Shown here piece after piece: positions 25,098 to 33,922 of a DNA stretch of 56,019 nucleotides. The DNA lies in NCBI RefSeq assembly GCF_004123805.1, contig NZ_RWJX01000025.1:1-56019 (forward strand), read 5' to 3'. Origin of the DNA: Cellulomonas endophytica. GTDB taxonomy: Bacteria > Actinomycetota > Actinomycetes > Actinomycetales > Cellulomonadaceae. Made by a program: the position numbers and the translations under genes. The notes beneath the pieces were generated by a model. It searched no databases. It was not told the DNA's origin and worked only from the letters and a program-made list of their open reading frames with translations. The first letter of the stretch is position 1; the number at the start of each line of letters is the position of its first letter.

Positions 25098-27265
25098 TGC
25101 GTCTCCTCTCGTCGACGGGTCCCTGTGACCGCGTCGGCCCGTCCCGTCCCGGCAGGCGTGCCGCCGGGCCCCTGGTCCCCTCCGTGGGGCAGCACCACCC
25201 GCGTGCGTGCCCCGTCCGCCCACGTCACCTGCACGTGGGCCGCGTCGTGCGTCCCGTGCTGCGTCCCGTCCGGCGTCCCGTCCGGCGTGCCGACCGCACC
25301 CGTGCCCACCCCGACGGGCCCGACCGTCGGCGGCGCCCCCGCCCCGGCCGCGCGGCCCGCGAGGGCCACCCCGACGGCTCGCCACGCGCCCGGCCGCACC
25401 GGCGCGACCACGAGGGGCACCGCGGCGTGGGGGCCGAGCGGCGAGGCGTCGGTGCGCCGCACCACCTCCGCGCACGTCGCCGGCCCGAGGGCCACCACGT
25501 GCGACACGAGGGCGTCCGTGCGGACGGTCGCCGTCGGCAGCCCGGACGACGCCGGCCACGGTGCCCGGTCGGGGGCGCACGGCGAGACGACGTCCTCCTC
25601 CGGCGGCTGCGCGGCGGCCAGCGGCCACCCGCCCACCGCGAGCTCGACCGCCGCGGCGTCGGGCTCCGTGACCCGGACGAGGCGGACCTCCCACGCGCCC
25701 CGGAGGACCGACACGGTCGTGACGGTGCCGGCCGGCACGGCGGTACCCGTCAGACCGCTGCCGTGGGCCGGGCCGGGCGCGGGGCGCAGCCAGTGCGCCG
25801 CCGCGACGGAGGCCGCCACGAGCGCGTCCGGCGCCGCCGTGCCCTCGCCCGGCGTGGTCACGGCCTGCGCCGCGACCGGGCGGAAGCCCGTCCGGTGGGA
25901 GCGCCGGCCGACGGCGTCGACGAGCACGACGGAGCCGTCGACCGGGTCGGACCACGCCGCCGCGTCGAGCAGCGGCGCGGTGGCGGTCGAGTAGGCCAGC
26001 CGGGCGTACAGCGGCGAGTCGCCGCCGACGGCGCCGGGCAGGGCGTGGTCGACGCCGTGGTTGACGACGCGCACCACCCCGTCGGCACGGGTGCCGCTGA
26101 CGAGCCAGCCCGCCGCGCGCACCGTCCGCGCGTGGTCCGCCGTCTCGACGGGGAGCGGCTCCTCGTCGGCCGTCCACACCGGGTGGTCCGCGGGGAGGGC
26201 GAGCCCCAGGAGGCCCTTGCTCGCCCAGTACGGCGACCCCGGGCCCGAGTAGGACTGCGCGAGGGCGGGCCACGCGCCGTGCCACCCGAGGGTGAGCAGG
26301 CCGCGCTCGTCGGGGGCGCCGCGGCGCACGAAGTGGTCGACGACCGCCGAGGCGCTGCGTCGCAGGCGGCCGGGCGCGACGGACGGCACGCCGGCGACCG
26401 CGCCCACCCAGAAGGGGGCGGCGGCGGCGAACCGGTACGCCAGGCTGCGGCCCTGCACGAGCGGCGAGCCGTCGCCGCCGACGAGGTGCACGGCGTCCTG
26501 CAGGAAGCGGTCGAGCATCGCGGTGTCGCCCGCGCGCCGCGGCGCGGCGAGGTCCTGCGCGCCGCCCATCCGCGCCCACAGGGTGGGGTACAGGTGCAGC
26601 GCCCAGCCGACGTAGTGGTCGAACGAGCGCTCGGCGCCGTCCGACAGCCACCCGTCCGCGCGGACGAAGGAGTCGTGCGTCGCCAGGTCGTCGCGCATCT
26701 CGTCGAGGGCGTGCGGCCCGCCGACGGACCGCAGGAACGTCTGCACGACGAGCCGGAACCACACCCAGTTGATGCGCGGGTACGTGTCGTCGCCGACCGC
26801 CGGGGCGAGGTAGTCCACGACCTGCTCCTGCACGCGCGGCGCGAGCCGGTCCCAGATCCACGGCCGGGTGAGGTCGAGCACGAGGGCGATCGACGCCGCC
26901 TCGACCTTCGCCTGGGCGTGCTCCTCCAGCCGGACCCAGCGGTGCGCGCCGTGGGGGTCCGTCCCGGCCGCGAGCCCCTCGGCGTACCAGGCGGCGAGGT
27001 CGAGGGGGTCGGCGCCGCGCTCCCCCGCCAGCCGGAACCCGGCGGTGAGGAACGTGCGCGCGAAGCCCTCGAGCCCGTCGACCGCGGTGCCGTACCCGCC
27101 CGGGCCGCCGGGGGGCGTGATCCGGGCGTGGTCCGGTGAGGCGTACGGCCGCACGGCGAGCAGCAGGTCGTCCGCGAGGCGACCCCACCGGTCGCGGTCC
27201 CAGCCCGCCCCGGCCGGACGCGTCCCGGCAGCGGCGGCGGGCACGGTGCCCGTGCCGGCGCTCAC
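25094..27265 (-). CDS. DUF2264-domain protein (GH154-like, putative beta-glucuronidase)
   Basis: The 723-residue protein shows the DUF2264 signature across its N-terminal half: YGTAVDGLEGFARTFL, the WVRLEEHAQAKVEAASIAL stretch, WVWFRLVVQTFL and RSFDHYVGWALHLYP. DUF2264 is, to my knowledge, the family now classed as GH154, with beta-glucuronidase members. The C-terminal third is beta-rich and ends in repeated GTPDGTP-type low complexity (about 665-685). No signal peptide is seen, so it acts on imported sugars. It overlaps both neighbours by four bases. The likely role is release of a glucuronic or unsaturated uronic residue from an oligomer. Confidence 0.85.
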   Translation of the reverse strand: MSAGTGTVPAAAAGTRPAGAGWDRDRWGRLADDLLLAVRPYASPDHARITPPGGPGGYGTAVDGLEGFARTFLTAGFRLAGERGADPLDLAAWYAEGLAAGTDPHGAHRWVRLEEHAQAKVEAASIALVLDLTRPWIWDRLAPRVQEQVVDYLAPAVGDDTYPRINWVWFRLVVQTFLRSVGGPHALDEMRDDLATHDSFVRADGWLSDGAERSFDHYVGWALHLYPTLWARMGGAQDLAAPRRAGDTAMLDRFLQDAVHLVGGDGSPLVQGRSLAYRFAAAAPFWVGAVAGVPSVAPGRLRRSASAVVDHFVRRGAPDERGLLTLGWHGAWPALAQSYSGPGSPYWASKGLLGLALPADHPVWTADEEPLPVETADHARTVRAAGWLVSGTRADGVVRVVNHGVDHALPGAVGGDSPLYARLAYSTATAPLLDAAAWSDPVDGSVVLVDAVGRRSHRTGFRPVAAQAVTTPGEGTAAPDALVAASVAAAHWLRPAPGPAHGSGLTGTAVPAGTVTTVSVLRGAWEVRLVRVTEPDAAAVELAVGGWPLAAAQPPEEDVVSPCAPDRAPWPASSGLPTATVRTDALVSHVVALGPATCAEVVRRTDASPLGPHAAVPLVVAPVRPGAWRAVGVALAGRAAGAGAPPTVGPVGVGTGAVGTPDGTPDGTQHGTHDAAHVQVTWADGARTRVVLPHGGDQGPGGTPAGTGRADAVTGTRRREETQ

Positions 27266-28281
27266 GCGCTCACCGCGGTCGCGTCGACGGTGAGGGGCGT
27301 CGCGAGGGGGCGGCCCTGCGCGAACGCCTCGAGCTCGTCCAGCACGTGCTCGCTCATCCGCCGCGCCTCGGCGCCCAGCGACCCCGCGACGTGGGGGGTC
27401 ACCAGCACGTTCGGGAGGTCCAGGAGGGGCGCGCCCGCGGGGAGCGGCTCGGGGTCGGTGACGTCGAGGATCGCGTCGACCCGGCCGGACGCGCAGGCGG
27501 CCAGGAGGGCGTCGTGGTCGACGAGGGTGCCGCGCGCGGTGTTCACGAGCGTCGCGCCGGGCGGCAGGAGCGCGAGCTCGCGCGCGCCGATCATGTGCCG
27601 GGTCTCGGGCAGGGCCGGCGCGTGCAGGGTGAGCACGTCGGCGCGCCGCAGGGCGGCCTCGAGCTCGGCGGGCTCGCCGCCCGCGGCGCGCACCGCCACC
27701 GGGTCGGCGTAGGGGTCCACGACGAGGACCGCCGCGGTGTCGAGCAGCCGGAGCAGCTCCACCACCCGCCGGCCGATGCGGGAGAAGCCGACGACGACGA
27801 CCGTGCGCCCGCGGTTGGACAGGTCCTCGCGCCCGACGACCTGAGCCCACGTCACGGGTGCCGTCCGGCCCTGCGCGGCGAGGAAGGGCGCCTTCTTGCC
27901 GGCCATGATGATGGCCGCGAGCGTGTACTCGGCGACCGGGACCGCGTTGGCCTCCGCCGCCGTGCTCACCACGACGCCGCGGCGGTAGACCTCGGCCCCG
28001 ACGATCCCCCGCACGCTCCCGGCGGCGTGCAGGACCGCGCGCAGCTGCGGGGCCGCGCCGAGCCGCTCCGGCGTCAGCGCGGGGGCGCCCCACGACGTGA
28101 CGAGGACCTCCGTCGTGGCCAGCCGCCGGCGCGCGGACGGGCTGTCGAGCTCCGGCGTCCAGACGGGGTCGCCGAGCTCGGCGAGGTCCGCCAGCCGCGC
28201 GAGCTCCGGGCCGCGGAACTGGAGCGCGAACGTGGGCGCGTCCATGGCCAGCAGCACGTGCGGGCGGGGGGTGACGGGCAC
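27262..28281 (-). CDS. D-isomer-specific 2-hydroxyacid dehydrogenase
   Basis: The 339-residue protein has the split catalytic domain and a NAD-binding domain with VVVVGFSRIGRRVVELL. In this GxGxxG-type loop the first Gly is kept and others are altered (GFSRIG). The catalytic Arg lies in LVNTARGTLVDHDAL, an Asp/Glu in ILDVTDPEPLP, and the His in VTPHVAGS. It interconverts a 2-keto acid and 2-hydroxy acid, here plausibly a keto-sugar acid from uronate breakdown. First gene of the eight-gene operon; its GTG start faces the divergent heparinase gene across 224 bases of operator-rich DNA. Confidence 0.9.
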   Translation of the reverse strand: MPVTPRPHVLLAMDAPTFALQFRGPELARLADLAELGDPVWTPELDSPSARRRLATTEVLVTSWGAPALTPERLGAAPQLRAVLHAAGSVRGIVGAEVYRRGVVVSTAAEANAVPVAEYTLAAIIMAGKKAPFLAAQGRTAPVTWAQVVGREDLSNRGRTVVVVGFSRIGRRVVELLRLLDTAAVLVVDPYADPVAVRAAGGEPAELEAALRRADVLTLHAPALPETRHMIGARELALLPPGATLVNTARGTLVDHDALLAACASGRVDAILDVTDPEPLPAGAPLLDLPNVLVTPHVAGSLGAEARRMSEHVLDELEAFAQGRPLATPLTVDATAVSA

Positions 28282-28365
28282 GGCGTTCCTTCGTCGTCGA
28301 GGGAGGCGGGGGTGCGGCAGGGTGCACGGGAGCCGGGTTCACGACCTGTGCTGCTCCGCACGACC

Positions 28366-28467
28366 CGATCGATGCTGATCGCTTCGGTGCGACGTCGTCA
28401 TCCAAGACCGATCAGTACCGCGCTGTCAACCGCCCGTCCCGCCCTGATACGATCAGGAACGATCACC
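28366..28467. promoter_or_regulatory. Divergent operator region with repeated CGATCA elements
   Basis: Four CGATCA hexamers occur: inverted at 28,375-28,381, then direct copies near 28,409, 28,450 and 28,460. CCTGATACGATCAGG (28,443-28,457) is a perfect 6-bp inverted repeat around ACG. The 224-base gap is less GC-rich than its surroundings and lies between the two arms of the polysaccharide locus, so these are likely sites for the DeoR/LacI hybrid encoded at 30,461. Confidence 0.6.
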
Positions 28468-28505
28468 GGGCCGGGTCGCGGCCCCCCGCTCGACGAGGAG
28501 CCGCC

Positions 28506-30464
28506 GTGACGACCCGCCTGACGACCGGCCCGACGACCGGGACCCCCGGTCCCCTGTGGCGGACGTGGGGGGAGGCGGCCGGGGCGGAGGGCCTCCGGGC
28601 CCGGCTGCGCCCCCCGGGCGCCGCGCTCCCCGTCCCGCCCGCGACCGACCGCGCCGTCTGGGACGCCACGGGCCCGCGCGGCGCGGACGCCGCCACGCTG
28701 CGGGCGGTGGTCGACCGTGCGGCGTCCGAGCGCGGCACCCCGTGGCCGCAGCCGCTCGCGTCCGGGTTCGCCCGCTACTTCCGCGACGGTGACCGTGCGG
28801 CCCACGAGGCCCGCGTCTTCGCGCTCGCCCACCGGCTCAGCCGGGCGGTCGTCGCCGCGGCGGCCCTGCCGGGGCGGGGGACGCTGGAGGCGGTCGTCGA
28901 CGGCGCCGTGCTGCTGTGCGAGCAGAGCACCTGGTGCTGGCCGGCGCACGACGACACCCGCACCCGGCACGGTGCCGTGCTGCCGACGGTCACGGACCCC
29001 TACCTCGACCTCGGCGCGGGCGAGGTCGCCGCGCAGCTGGCCTGGACGGTCCACCTCCTCGGCGACGCGCTCGAGGCCGACGCCCCCGGGCTCGTGGCCC
29101 GCGTCCGGCACGAGGTGCGCACCCGCGTCCTCGACCCCTACCGCGCCCGCCGCGACTGGCACTGGCTGGGGCTCGACGGGGACGTCCACAACTGGAACCC
29201 CTGGATCCTCGGGAACGTCGTCACGGCGGCGCTCGTGCTCGAGCCCGACCCGGACGCGCGCGCGGACCTCGTGGCCCGGGCGCTCGTCGACGTCGACCGC
29301 TACGCCGCCTCGCTGCCCGCGGACGGCGCGATCGACGAGGGCGTCGGGTACTGGTGGAACGGCGCCGCCCGGCTGCTGGAGCTGCTCGAGGTCCTCGAGC
29401 ACGCCACGGACGGCGCGCTCGACCCGACCGGCGTCCCGGCGCTGGCCGAGGTCGTCGCCTTCCCCCACCGCATGCACCTCGGCCGCGGCTGGTCGCTCAA
29501 CCTCGCCGACGGCCCCGCCCGCGCCACGGACGACCTGCCCTGGCAGGTGCTGCACCGGTGGGGACGGCGCCTGGACGTGCCCGGGGCCGTCGCGCTCGCC
29601 GCCGCGCGGCGCGTGCCCGGCGCGCCCGTCGCGACGGAGGCGCCGGGCCTCGGGCGGCTGCTGCGCGCCGTCGTCGACCCGGACTGGCGCGCCGCCGCGC
29701 CCGGCCCCTCGCCGCTGCCGCGCGACGTGTGGCTGCCCTCGACGCAGGTGCTCGTCGCCCGCCGCGCCGCGGGGGACGGCCGGCTCGCCGTCGCCGTCAA
29801 GGGCGGCCACAACGGCGAGCACCACAACCACAACGACGTCGGGTCCGTCGTCGTCGCCGTGGACGGGGTGCCGCTCCTCGTCGACCCCGGACGCCCGACC
29901 TACACCGCCGTGACGTTCGGCCCCGACCGCTACACGCTGTGGCCCATGACCTCGGGGTGGCACAGCGTGCCCGTGCTGCGGGGGCACGAGCAGGCACCCG
30001 GCGCGGGGCACGCCGCCCGGGACGTCACGGTGGCGCTCGACGACGCGGCGGCGCGCCTCGGGATGGACCTGGCGGGCGCGTACCCGGCGGGCGCCGGCGT
30101 CGACCGGTGGCACCGCGAGGTGCACCTCGACCGGCGCTCCGGACGCGTCGCCGTCACCGACCGGTGGGAGGGCCTGGCGCCCGCCGAGGAGGTCGGGGGG
30201 ACGGGGTCGACGCGGGTCCACTGGGTCCTGGCCGGCGAGGTGGAGCGGCTCGACGAGGGCCGGGCGCTCGTCCGGGGGCTCGAGGGCGCGGCTATGGTCC
30301 TCACCTGGGGACCGGGCCCGGTCCGGGCCCACGTGGAGGAGCGGGTGCTGGACGACCCGCTGCTCGTCGCGGTCTGGGGCGAGCGGCTGCGGCGCCTCGT
30401 GCTCGAGCCGGTGGACCCCGCGCCGTCGGGCGCGCTCATCCTGCACCTGGAGGTCGTCGCTTGA
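28506..30464 (+). CDS. heparinase II/III-family protein (putative uronate polysaccharide lyase)
   Basis: The 652-residue protein has an N-terminal alpha/alpha toroid with HNWNPWILGNV and DEGVGYWWNGAARLLELLE. A C-terminal beta-sandwich begins with GGHNGEHHNHNDVGS, the His/Asn/Asp-rich signature of heparinase II/III enzymes, followed by LVDPGRPTYTA. Such enzymes cleave uronic-acid glycans by beta-elimination. No signal peptide is present, so it acts on imported oligomers. GAGGAG precedes the GTG start, and the stop overlaps the regulator's TTG start. Its partner operon on the other strand carries the importer and the DUF2264 enzyme. Confidence 0.88.
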   Translation: MTTRLTTGPTTGTPGPLWRTWGEAAGAEGLRARLRPPGAALPVPPATDRAVWDATGPRGADAATLRAVVDRAASERGTPWPQPLASGFARYFRDGDRAAHEARVFALAHRLSRAVVAAAALPGRGTLEAVVDGAVLLCEQSTWCWPAHDDTRTRHGAVLPTVTDPYLDLGAGEVAAQLAWTVHLLGDALEADAPGLVARVRHEVRTRVLDPYRARRDWHWLGLDGDVHNWNPWILGNVVTAALVLEPDPDARADLVARALVDVDRYAASLPADGAIDEGVGYWWNGAARLLELLEVLEHATDGALDPTGVPALAEVVAFPHRMHLGRGWSLNLADGPARATDDLPWQVLHRWGRRLDVPGAVALAAARRVPGAPVATEAPGLGRLLRAVVDPDWRAAAPGPSPLPRDVWLPSTQVLVARRAAGDGRLAVAVKGGHNGEHHNHNDVGSVVVAVDGVPLLVDPGRPTYTAVTFGPDRYTLWPMTSGWHSVPVLRGHEQAPGAGHAARDVTVALDDAAARLGMDLAGAYPAGAGVDRWHREVHLDRRSGRVAVTDRWEGLAPAEEVGGTGSTRVHWVLAGEVERLDEGRALVRGLEGAAMVLTWGPGPVRAHVEERVLDDPLLVAVWGERLRRLVLEPVDPAPSGALILHLEVVA

Positions 30465-31651
30465 GCGTCACGGACAGCCGGCGCGTGCTGCCCGTGACGC
30501 GGCGCGCCCAGCTCCTCGAGGCCCTGCACCGGCAGGGCACCGTCCGGATCGCCGACCTCGTCGACGAGCTCGGCGTCACGGCGATCACGCTCCGGCGCGA
30601 CATCGGCCAGCTGGCCGCCGAGGGCCTCGTGCGGCGGGTGCACGGCGGCGCCACCCTCCTGCCGGGCGTGCTGCCCTCCACCCCCGAGGGACCGGCGCCG
30701 GCCGCCGCGTCGACGGCGGCGGCCGAGCCCGCACCCGGGCCCGTCGCGATCGACCTGTCCCTCGGGGCGCCGCCGACCGGGGGCGCCCTCGGCATGCTCG
30801 TGCCGTCGCTGGACTACTACTGGCCCGGCGTCGTCCGCGGCGCCGAGGAGGAGGCGCGCGCCGGGGGCCTGCGGGTCGTGCTGCGCGGCTCCTCCTACGC
30901 GGGGGACGACGAGAGCCCCCAGCTCGAGCGCCTCGCCGCCCAGGCGGGGGTCGAAGGGCTGCTCGTCGCGCCCAACCTCGACGGGCCGGGGGCGCCCGCG
31001 ACGGTGGAGTGGCTCGCGCGCACGCCGCTGCCGGTGGTGCTGCTCGAGCGGTCCGCGACCCTGGGCGCGCACCACGGGGCGATGGAGTCCGTCGTCTCCG
31101 ACCACCGGCTGGGCGCGGCGATGGCGGTCCGGCACCTCGTCAGCCTCGGCCACCGCCGGGTCGCCGTCGCCGCCAACCGCACCAGCCCGACCTCGCGGCA
31201 CGTCCGGGCCGGCTGGCGCGAGGCGTGCGAGGACCTGGGCCTGCCGGCCGACGACGGCCTCGTGGTGACGCTTCCCGCGCACGACGCGCCGGACTGGGAC
31301 GGCTGCGTCGACGGCCTCGTCGACCTGGCCGCCGATGCCGGGGTCACCGCGCTGCTCGTCCACTCCGACCCGGAGGCCTTCGCCGTCGTGCAGCGGTGCG
31401 AGCAGCGCGGCCTCTCCGTCCCCGGGGACCTGTCGGTCGTCTCCTACGACGACGAGGTGGCCGGCCTGTTCAGCCCGGCGCTCACGGCCGTCCGCCCGCC
31501 GCGCCGCTCCGTCGGACGGGCGGCCGTCGCCCTGCTCGCCGCGCGGCGCGCGGACCCCGGGCGCCCCGTGCACCGGGTCGTCATCAGCCCGTCGCTCGTC
31601 GTGCGCGACTCCACCGCACCCCCGCGCCGGCTCCCCCCGTCCGGGGGCTGA
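30461..31651 (+). CDS. DeoR-type HTH fused to LacI-type sugar-binding domain (hybrid regulator)
   Basis: The 396-residue regulator starts at TTG 30,461, overlapping the heparinase stop, with GGAGG ten bases upstream. Residues about 12-70 form a DeoR winged helix (RRAQLLEALHRQGTVRIADL, VTAITLRRDIGQLAAEG, VRRVHGGA). Instead of the usual DeoR sugar-phosphate domain, an Ala/Pro linker leads to a LacI/periplasmic-binding domain (GALGMLVPSLDYYWPGVVRG through VVSYDDEVAGLFSPALTAVR). It probably represses both arms of the locus until an imported sugar binds. Confidence 0.9.
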   Translation: MSVTDSRRVLPVTRRAQLLEALHRQGTVRIADLVDELGVTAITLRRDIGQLAAEGLVRRVHGGATLLPGVLPSTPEGPAPAAASTAAAEPAPGPVAIDLSLGAPPTGGALGMLVPSLDYYWPGVVRGAEEEARAGGLRVVLRGSSYAGDDESPQLERLAAQAGVEGLLVAPNLDGPGAPATVEWLARTPLPVVLLERSATLGAHHGAMESVVSDHRLGAAMAVRHLVSLGHRRVAVAANRTSPTSRHVRAGWREACEDLGLPADDGLVVTLPAHDAPDWDGCVDGLVDLAADAGVTALLVHSDPEAFAVVQRCEQRGLSVPGDLSVVSYDDEVAGLFSPALTAVRPPRRSVGRAAVALLAARRADPGRPVHRVVISPSLVVRDSTAPPRRLPPSGG

Positions 31652-31683
31652 CGGCCGGGCCGCCGGTCCCTACCCTCGGAGGG

Positions 31684-32595
31684 GTGCACCCGACGCTGGG
31701 TCTCGTGTTCGCGCACCCCGACGACGAGGTGTACGCGGTCTTCGGCACGGTCGCCCTGCACGACGCCGCGCCTCACGGCGACCCGCTGCGCGTCGTGGTG
31801 CTCCACGCCACCGACGGTGAGGCCGGACAGGTGGCCCCGGGCGTCGCGGTGGGTCCCGGCGGGCTCGGGGCGCTGCGCCGGGCCGAGGACGCGGCGGCCT
31901 GGGCGGCGCTCGGGCACGAGCCGGAGCGGCACGTGTGGCTGGGCCTGCCCGACGGCGGCCTCGCCGGGCTCCCGCCGGGGCAGCTGGAGACGGCGGTCGC
32001 GGGTTTCCTCGCCGCGGAGCGGCCCGACGTCGTCGTGACGTGGGGCCCCGACGGCGTCACGGGGCACCCGGACCACGTCGCGGTGGGCGCGGCCACGGAC
32101 GCGGCCTTCCACCGGGTCCGGGCGGACGGCGGCCCGGGGCTGCACCGCCTGCTGCACTGCGCGATCGGACGGGACTGGTACGACCGGCACCAGGCCTTCC
32201 GGCGGCGGCAGGGCTGGGGGCCGTGGGACCCGGACCGCCTGTACCACCTGCGCCCGGTGCCGCAGGAGGCCATCGGCGTCCGCGTCGACATCGCGCCCGT
32301 CGCGCACCGTCTCGTCGCCGGCCTCCGCGAGCACCGCAGCCAGGCCCACGTGCTGGCGCCCGCCCTGCCGGACGCGGTCGTCGCCCACGTGACCCGGGAG
32401 GAGACGCACGTGCTCGTCTGGCCGCCCCGGGCCCCGGGGGCCCCGCTGCTGCACGACGTGCTCGAGGGCCTGCCCGGCCTCCCGGGCACCCCGGCCTCCC
32501 CGGGCACCCCCGCTAGCGGACGAGCGCCGCGGCCGGCGCGGGGACGGCCGCCACGATGTCCTCCACCCGCTGCTTCGCGTCGCCGAAGAGCATGA
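31684..32595 (+). CDS. PIG-L family deacetylase
   Basis: The 303-residue LmbE/PIG-L protein has zinc motif AHPDDE at residues 10-15 and HPDHVAVG (about 124-131) providing the third ligand. This family hydrolyses N-acetyl groups of sugars such as GlcNAc-inositol or similar conjugates. Start GTG 31,684 follows GGAGGG. The last 27 codons lie over the convergent pntB end, use A/T-ending codons and encode an Arg/Pro tail. The original stop has probably been lost or moved. It follows the hybrid regulator by 32 bases and may be co-transcribed. Confidence 0.85.
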   Translation: MHPTLGLVFAHPDDEVYAVFGTVALHDAAPHGDPLRVVVLHATDGEAGQVAPGVAVGPGGLGALRRAEDAAAWAALGHEPERHVWLGLPDGGLAGLPPGQLETAVAGFLAAERPDVVVTWGPDGVTGHPDHVAVGAATDAAFHRVRADGGPGLHRLLHCAIGRDWYDRHQAFRRRQGWGPWDPDRLYHLRPVPQEAIGVRVDIAPVAHRLVAGLREHRSQAHVLAPALPDAVVAHVTREETHVLVWPPRAPGAPLLHDVLEGLPGLPGTPASPGTPASGRAPRPARGRPPRCPPPAASRRRRA

Positions 32596-33922
32596 CCGTG
32601 TTCTCCCGGAAGAACAGCGGGTTCTGCACGCCGGCGTAGCCGGTCGCCATGGAGCGCTTGAAGACGACGACCTTCTTGGCCCTCCACACCTCGAGCACGG
32701 GCATCCCGGCGATGGGCGAGCCCGGGTCCTCCGCGGCGGGGTTGACCGTGTCGTTCGCGCCGATGACGAGCACGACGTCGGTCGCGGGCAGGTCGTCGTT
32801 GATCTCGTCCATCTCCAGGACGATGTCGTAGGGCACCTTCGCCTCGGCGAGCAGCACGTTCATGTGCCCGGGCAGGCGACCGGCCACGGGGTGCACGCCG
32901 AACCGCACGGTGGTGCCCTGCGCCCGCAGGCGCGCCACGAGCTCGGCGACGGGGTACTGCGCCTTCGCCACCGCCATGCCGTAGCCCGGGGTGATGACGA
33001 CGGTCCGCGCGTCCTGGAGCATCTCGGCGACCTCCTGCGGCGTGGTCTCGCGGTGCTCGCCGACGGGCTCGTCGCCCGCCGGTGCGGTCCCGCCCTCCGC
33101 GCCGTAGCCGCCGAGGATGACGGAGACGAAGGACCGGTTCATCGCCCGGCACATGATCCAGGACAGGATCGCGCCGGAGGAGCCGACGAGCGCGCCCGTC
33201 ACGATGAGCAGGTCGTTGCCGAGCATGAAGCCGGCGGCGGCCGCCGCCCACCCCGAGTACGAGTTGAGCATGGAGACGACGACGGGCATGTCCCCGCCGC
33301 CGATGGCCGCGACGAGGTGCCAGCCCAGCGCGAGGGCCACCACCGTCATGAGCAGGAGCGGGACGACGGAGGGGGCGGCGAGGAACCAGGCGAGCAGCGC
33401 GCCGCACACCACGAGCGCGGCGAGGTTGAGCAGGTTCCGGCCCGGCAGCGTCAGGGGCGCGCTGCGGATCCGCGCGGACAGCTTGAGGAAGGCGACGACG
33501 GACCCCGTGAGGGTGACCGCCCCGATGAGCACGCCGAGGAAGACCTCCACGAGGTGCAGCGGGTCGGCCCTCTCCGTGAGGTAGGAGTTGATCCCGACGA
33601 GCACGGCCGCGGCGCCGACGAACGAGTGCAGCACGGCGATGAGCTCGGGCATCTGCGTCATCTCGACGGTCCGCGCCCGCCATGTGCCCACGACCCCGCC
33701 GATGACGAACACCAGCGCGACGAGCAGCAGGGTGACGGGCACGGGCCGCTCGGACACGTCGACCGCGAGCGCGACGGTCGCGACGAGCGCCAGCGCCATC
33801 CCGCCCATCCCGAGCAGGTTCCCGCGGCGCGCCGTGGCCTGCTTCGACAGGCCGGCCAGGGACAGGACGAAGAGCACCCCGGCGACGAGGTACAGGCCCT
33901 GGGCGAGCGATCCGAGCGTCAT
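32513..33922 (-). CDS. pntB: NAD(P) transhydrogenase subunit beta
   Basis: The 469-residue membrane protein forms domain II/III of proton-translocating transhydrogenase. About nine helices are followed by the NADP-binding domain starting at [19 protein letters not shown], with [20 protein letters not shown] and [14 protein letters not shown], all diagnostic. It couples proton entry to hydride transfer from NADH to NADP+. The start overlaps the pntA stop (TGATG). The 3' end overlaps the convergent PIG-L gene by 83 bases. Confidence 0.96.
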   Translation of the reverse strand: MTLGSLAQGLYLVAGVLFVLSLAGLSKQATARRGNLLGMGGMALALVATVALAVDVSERPVPVTLLLVALVFVIGGVVGTWRARTVEMTQMPELIAVLHSFVGAAAVLVGINSYLTERADPLHLVEVFLGVLIGAVTLTGSVVAFLKLSARIRSAPLTLPGRNLLNLAALVVCGALLAWFLAAPSVVPLLLMTVVALALGWHLVAAIGGGDMPVVVSMLNSYSGWAAAAAGFMLGNDLLIVTGALVGSSGAILSWIMCRAMNRSFVSVILGGYGAEGGTAPAGDEPVGEHRETTPQEVAEMLQDARTVVITPGYGMAVAKAQYPVAELVARLRAQGTTVRFGVHPVAGRLPGHMNVLLAEAKVPYDIVLEMDEINDDLPATDVVLVIGANDTVNPAAEDPGSPIAGMPVLEVWRAKKVVVFKRSMATGYAGVQNPLFFRENTVMLFGDAKQRVEDIVAAVPAPAAALVR

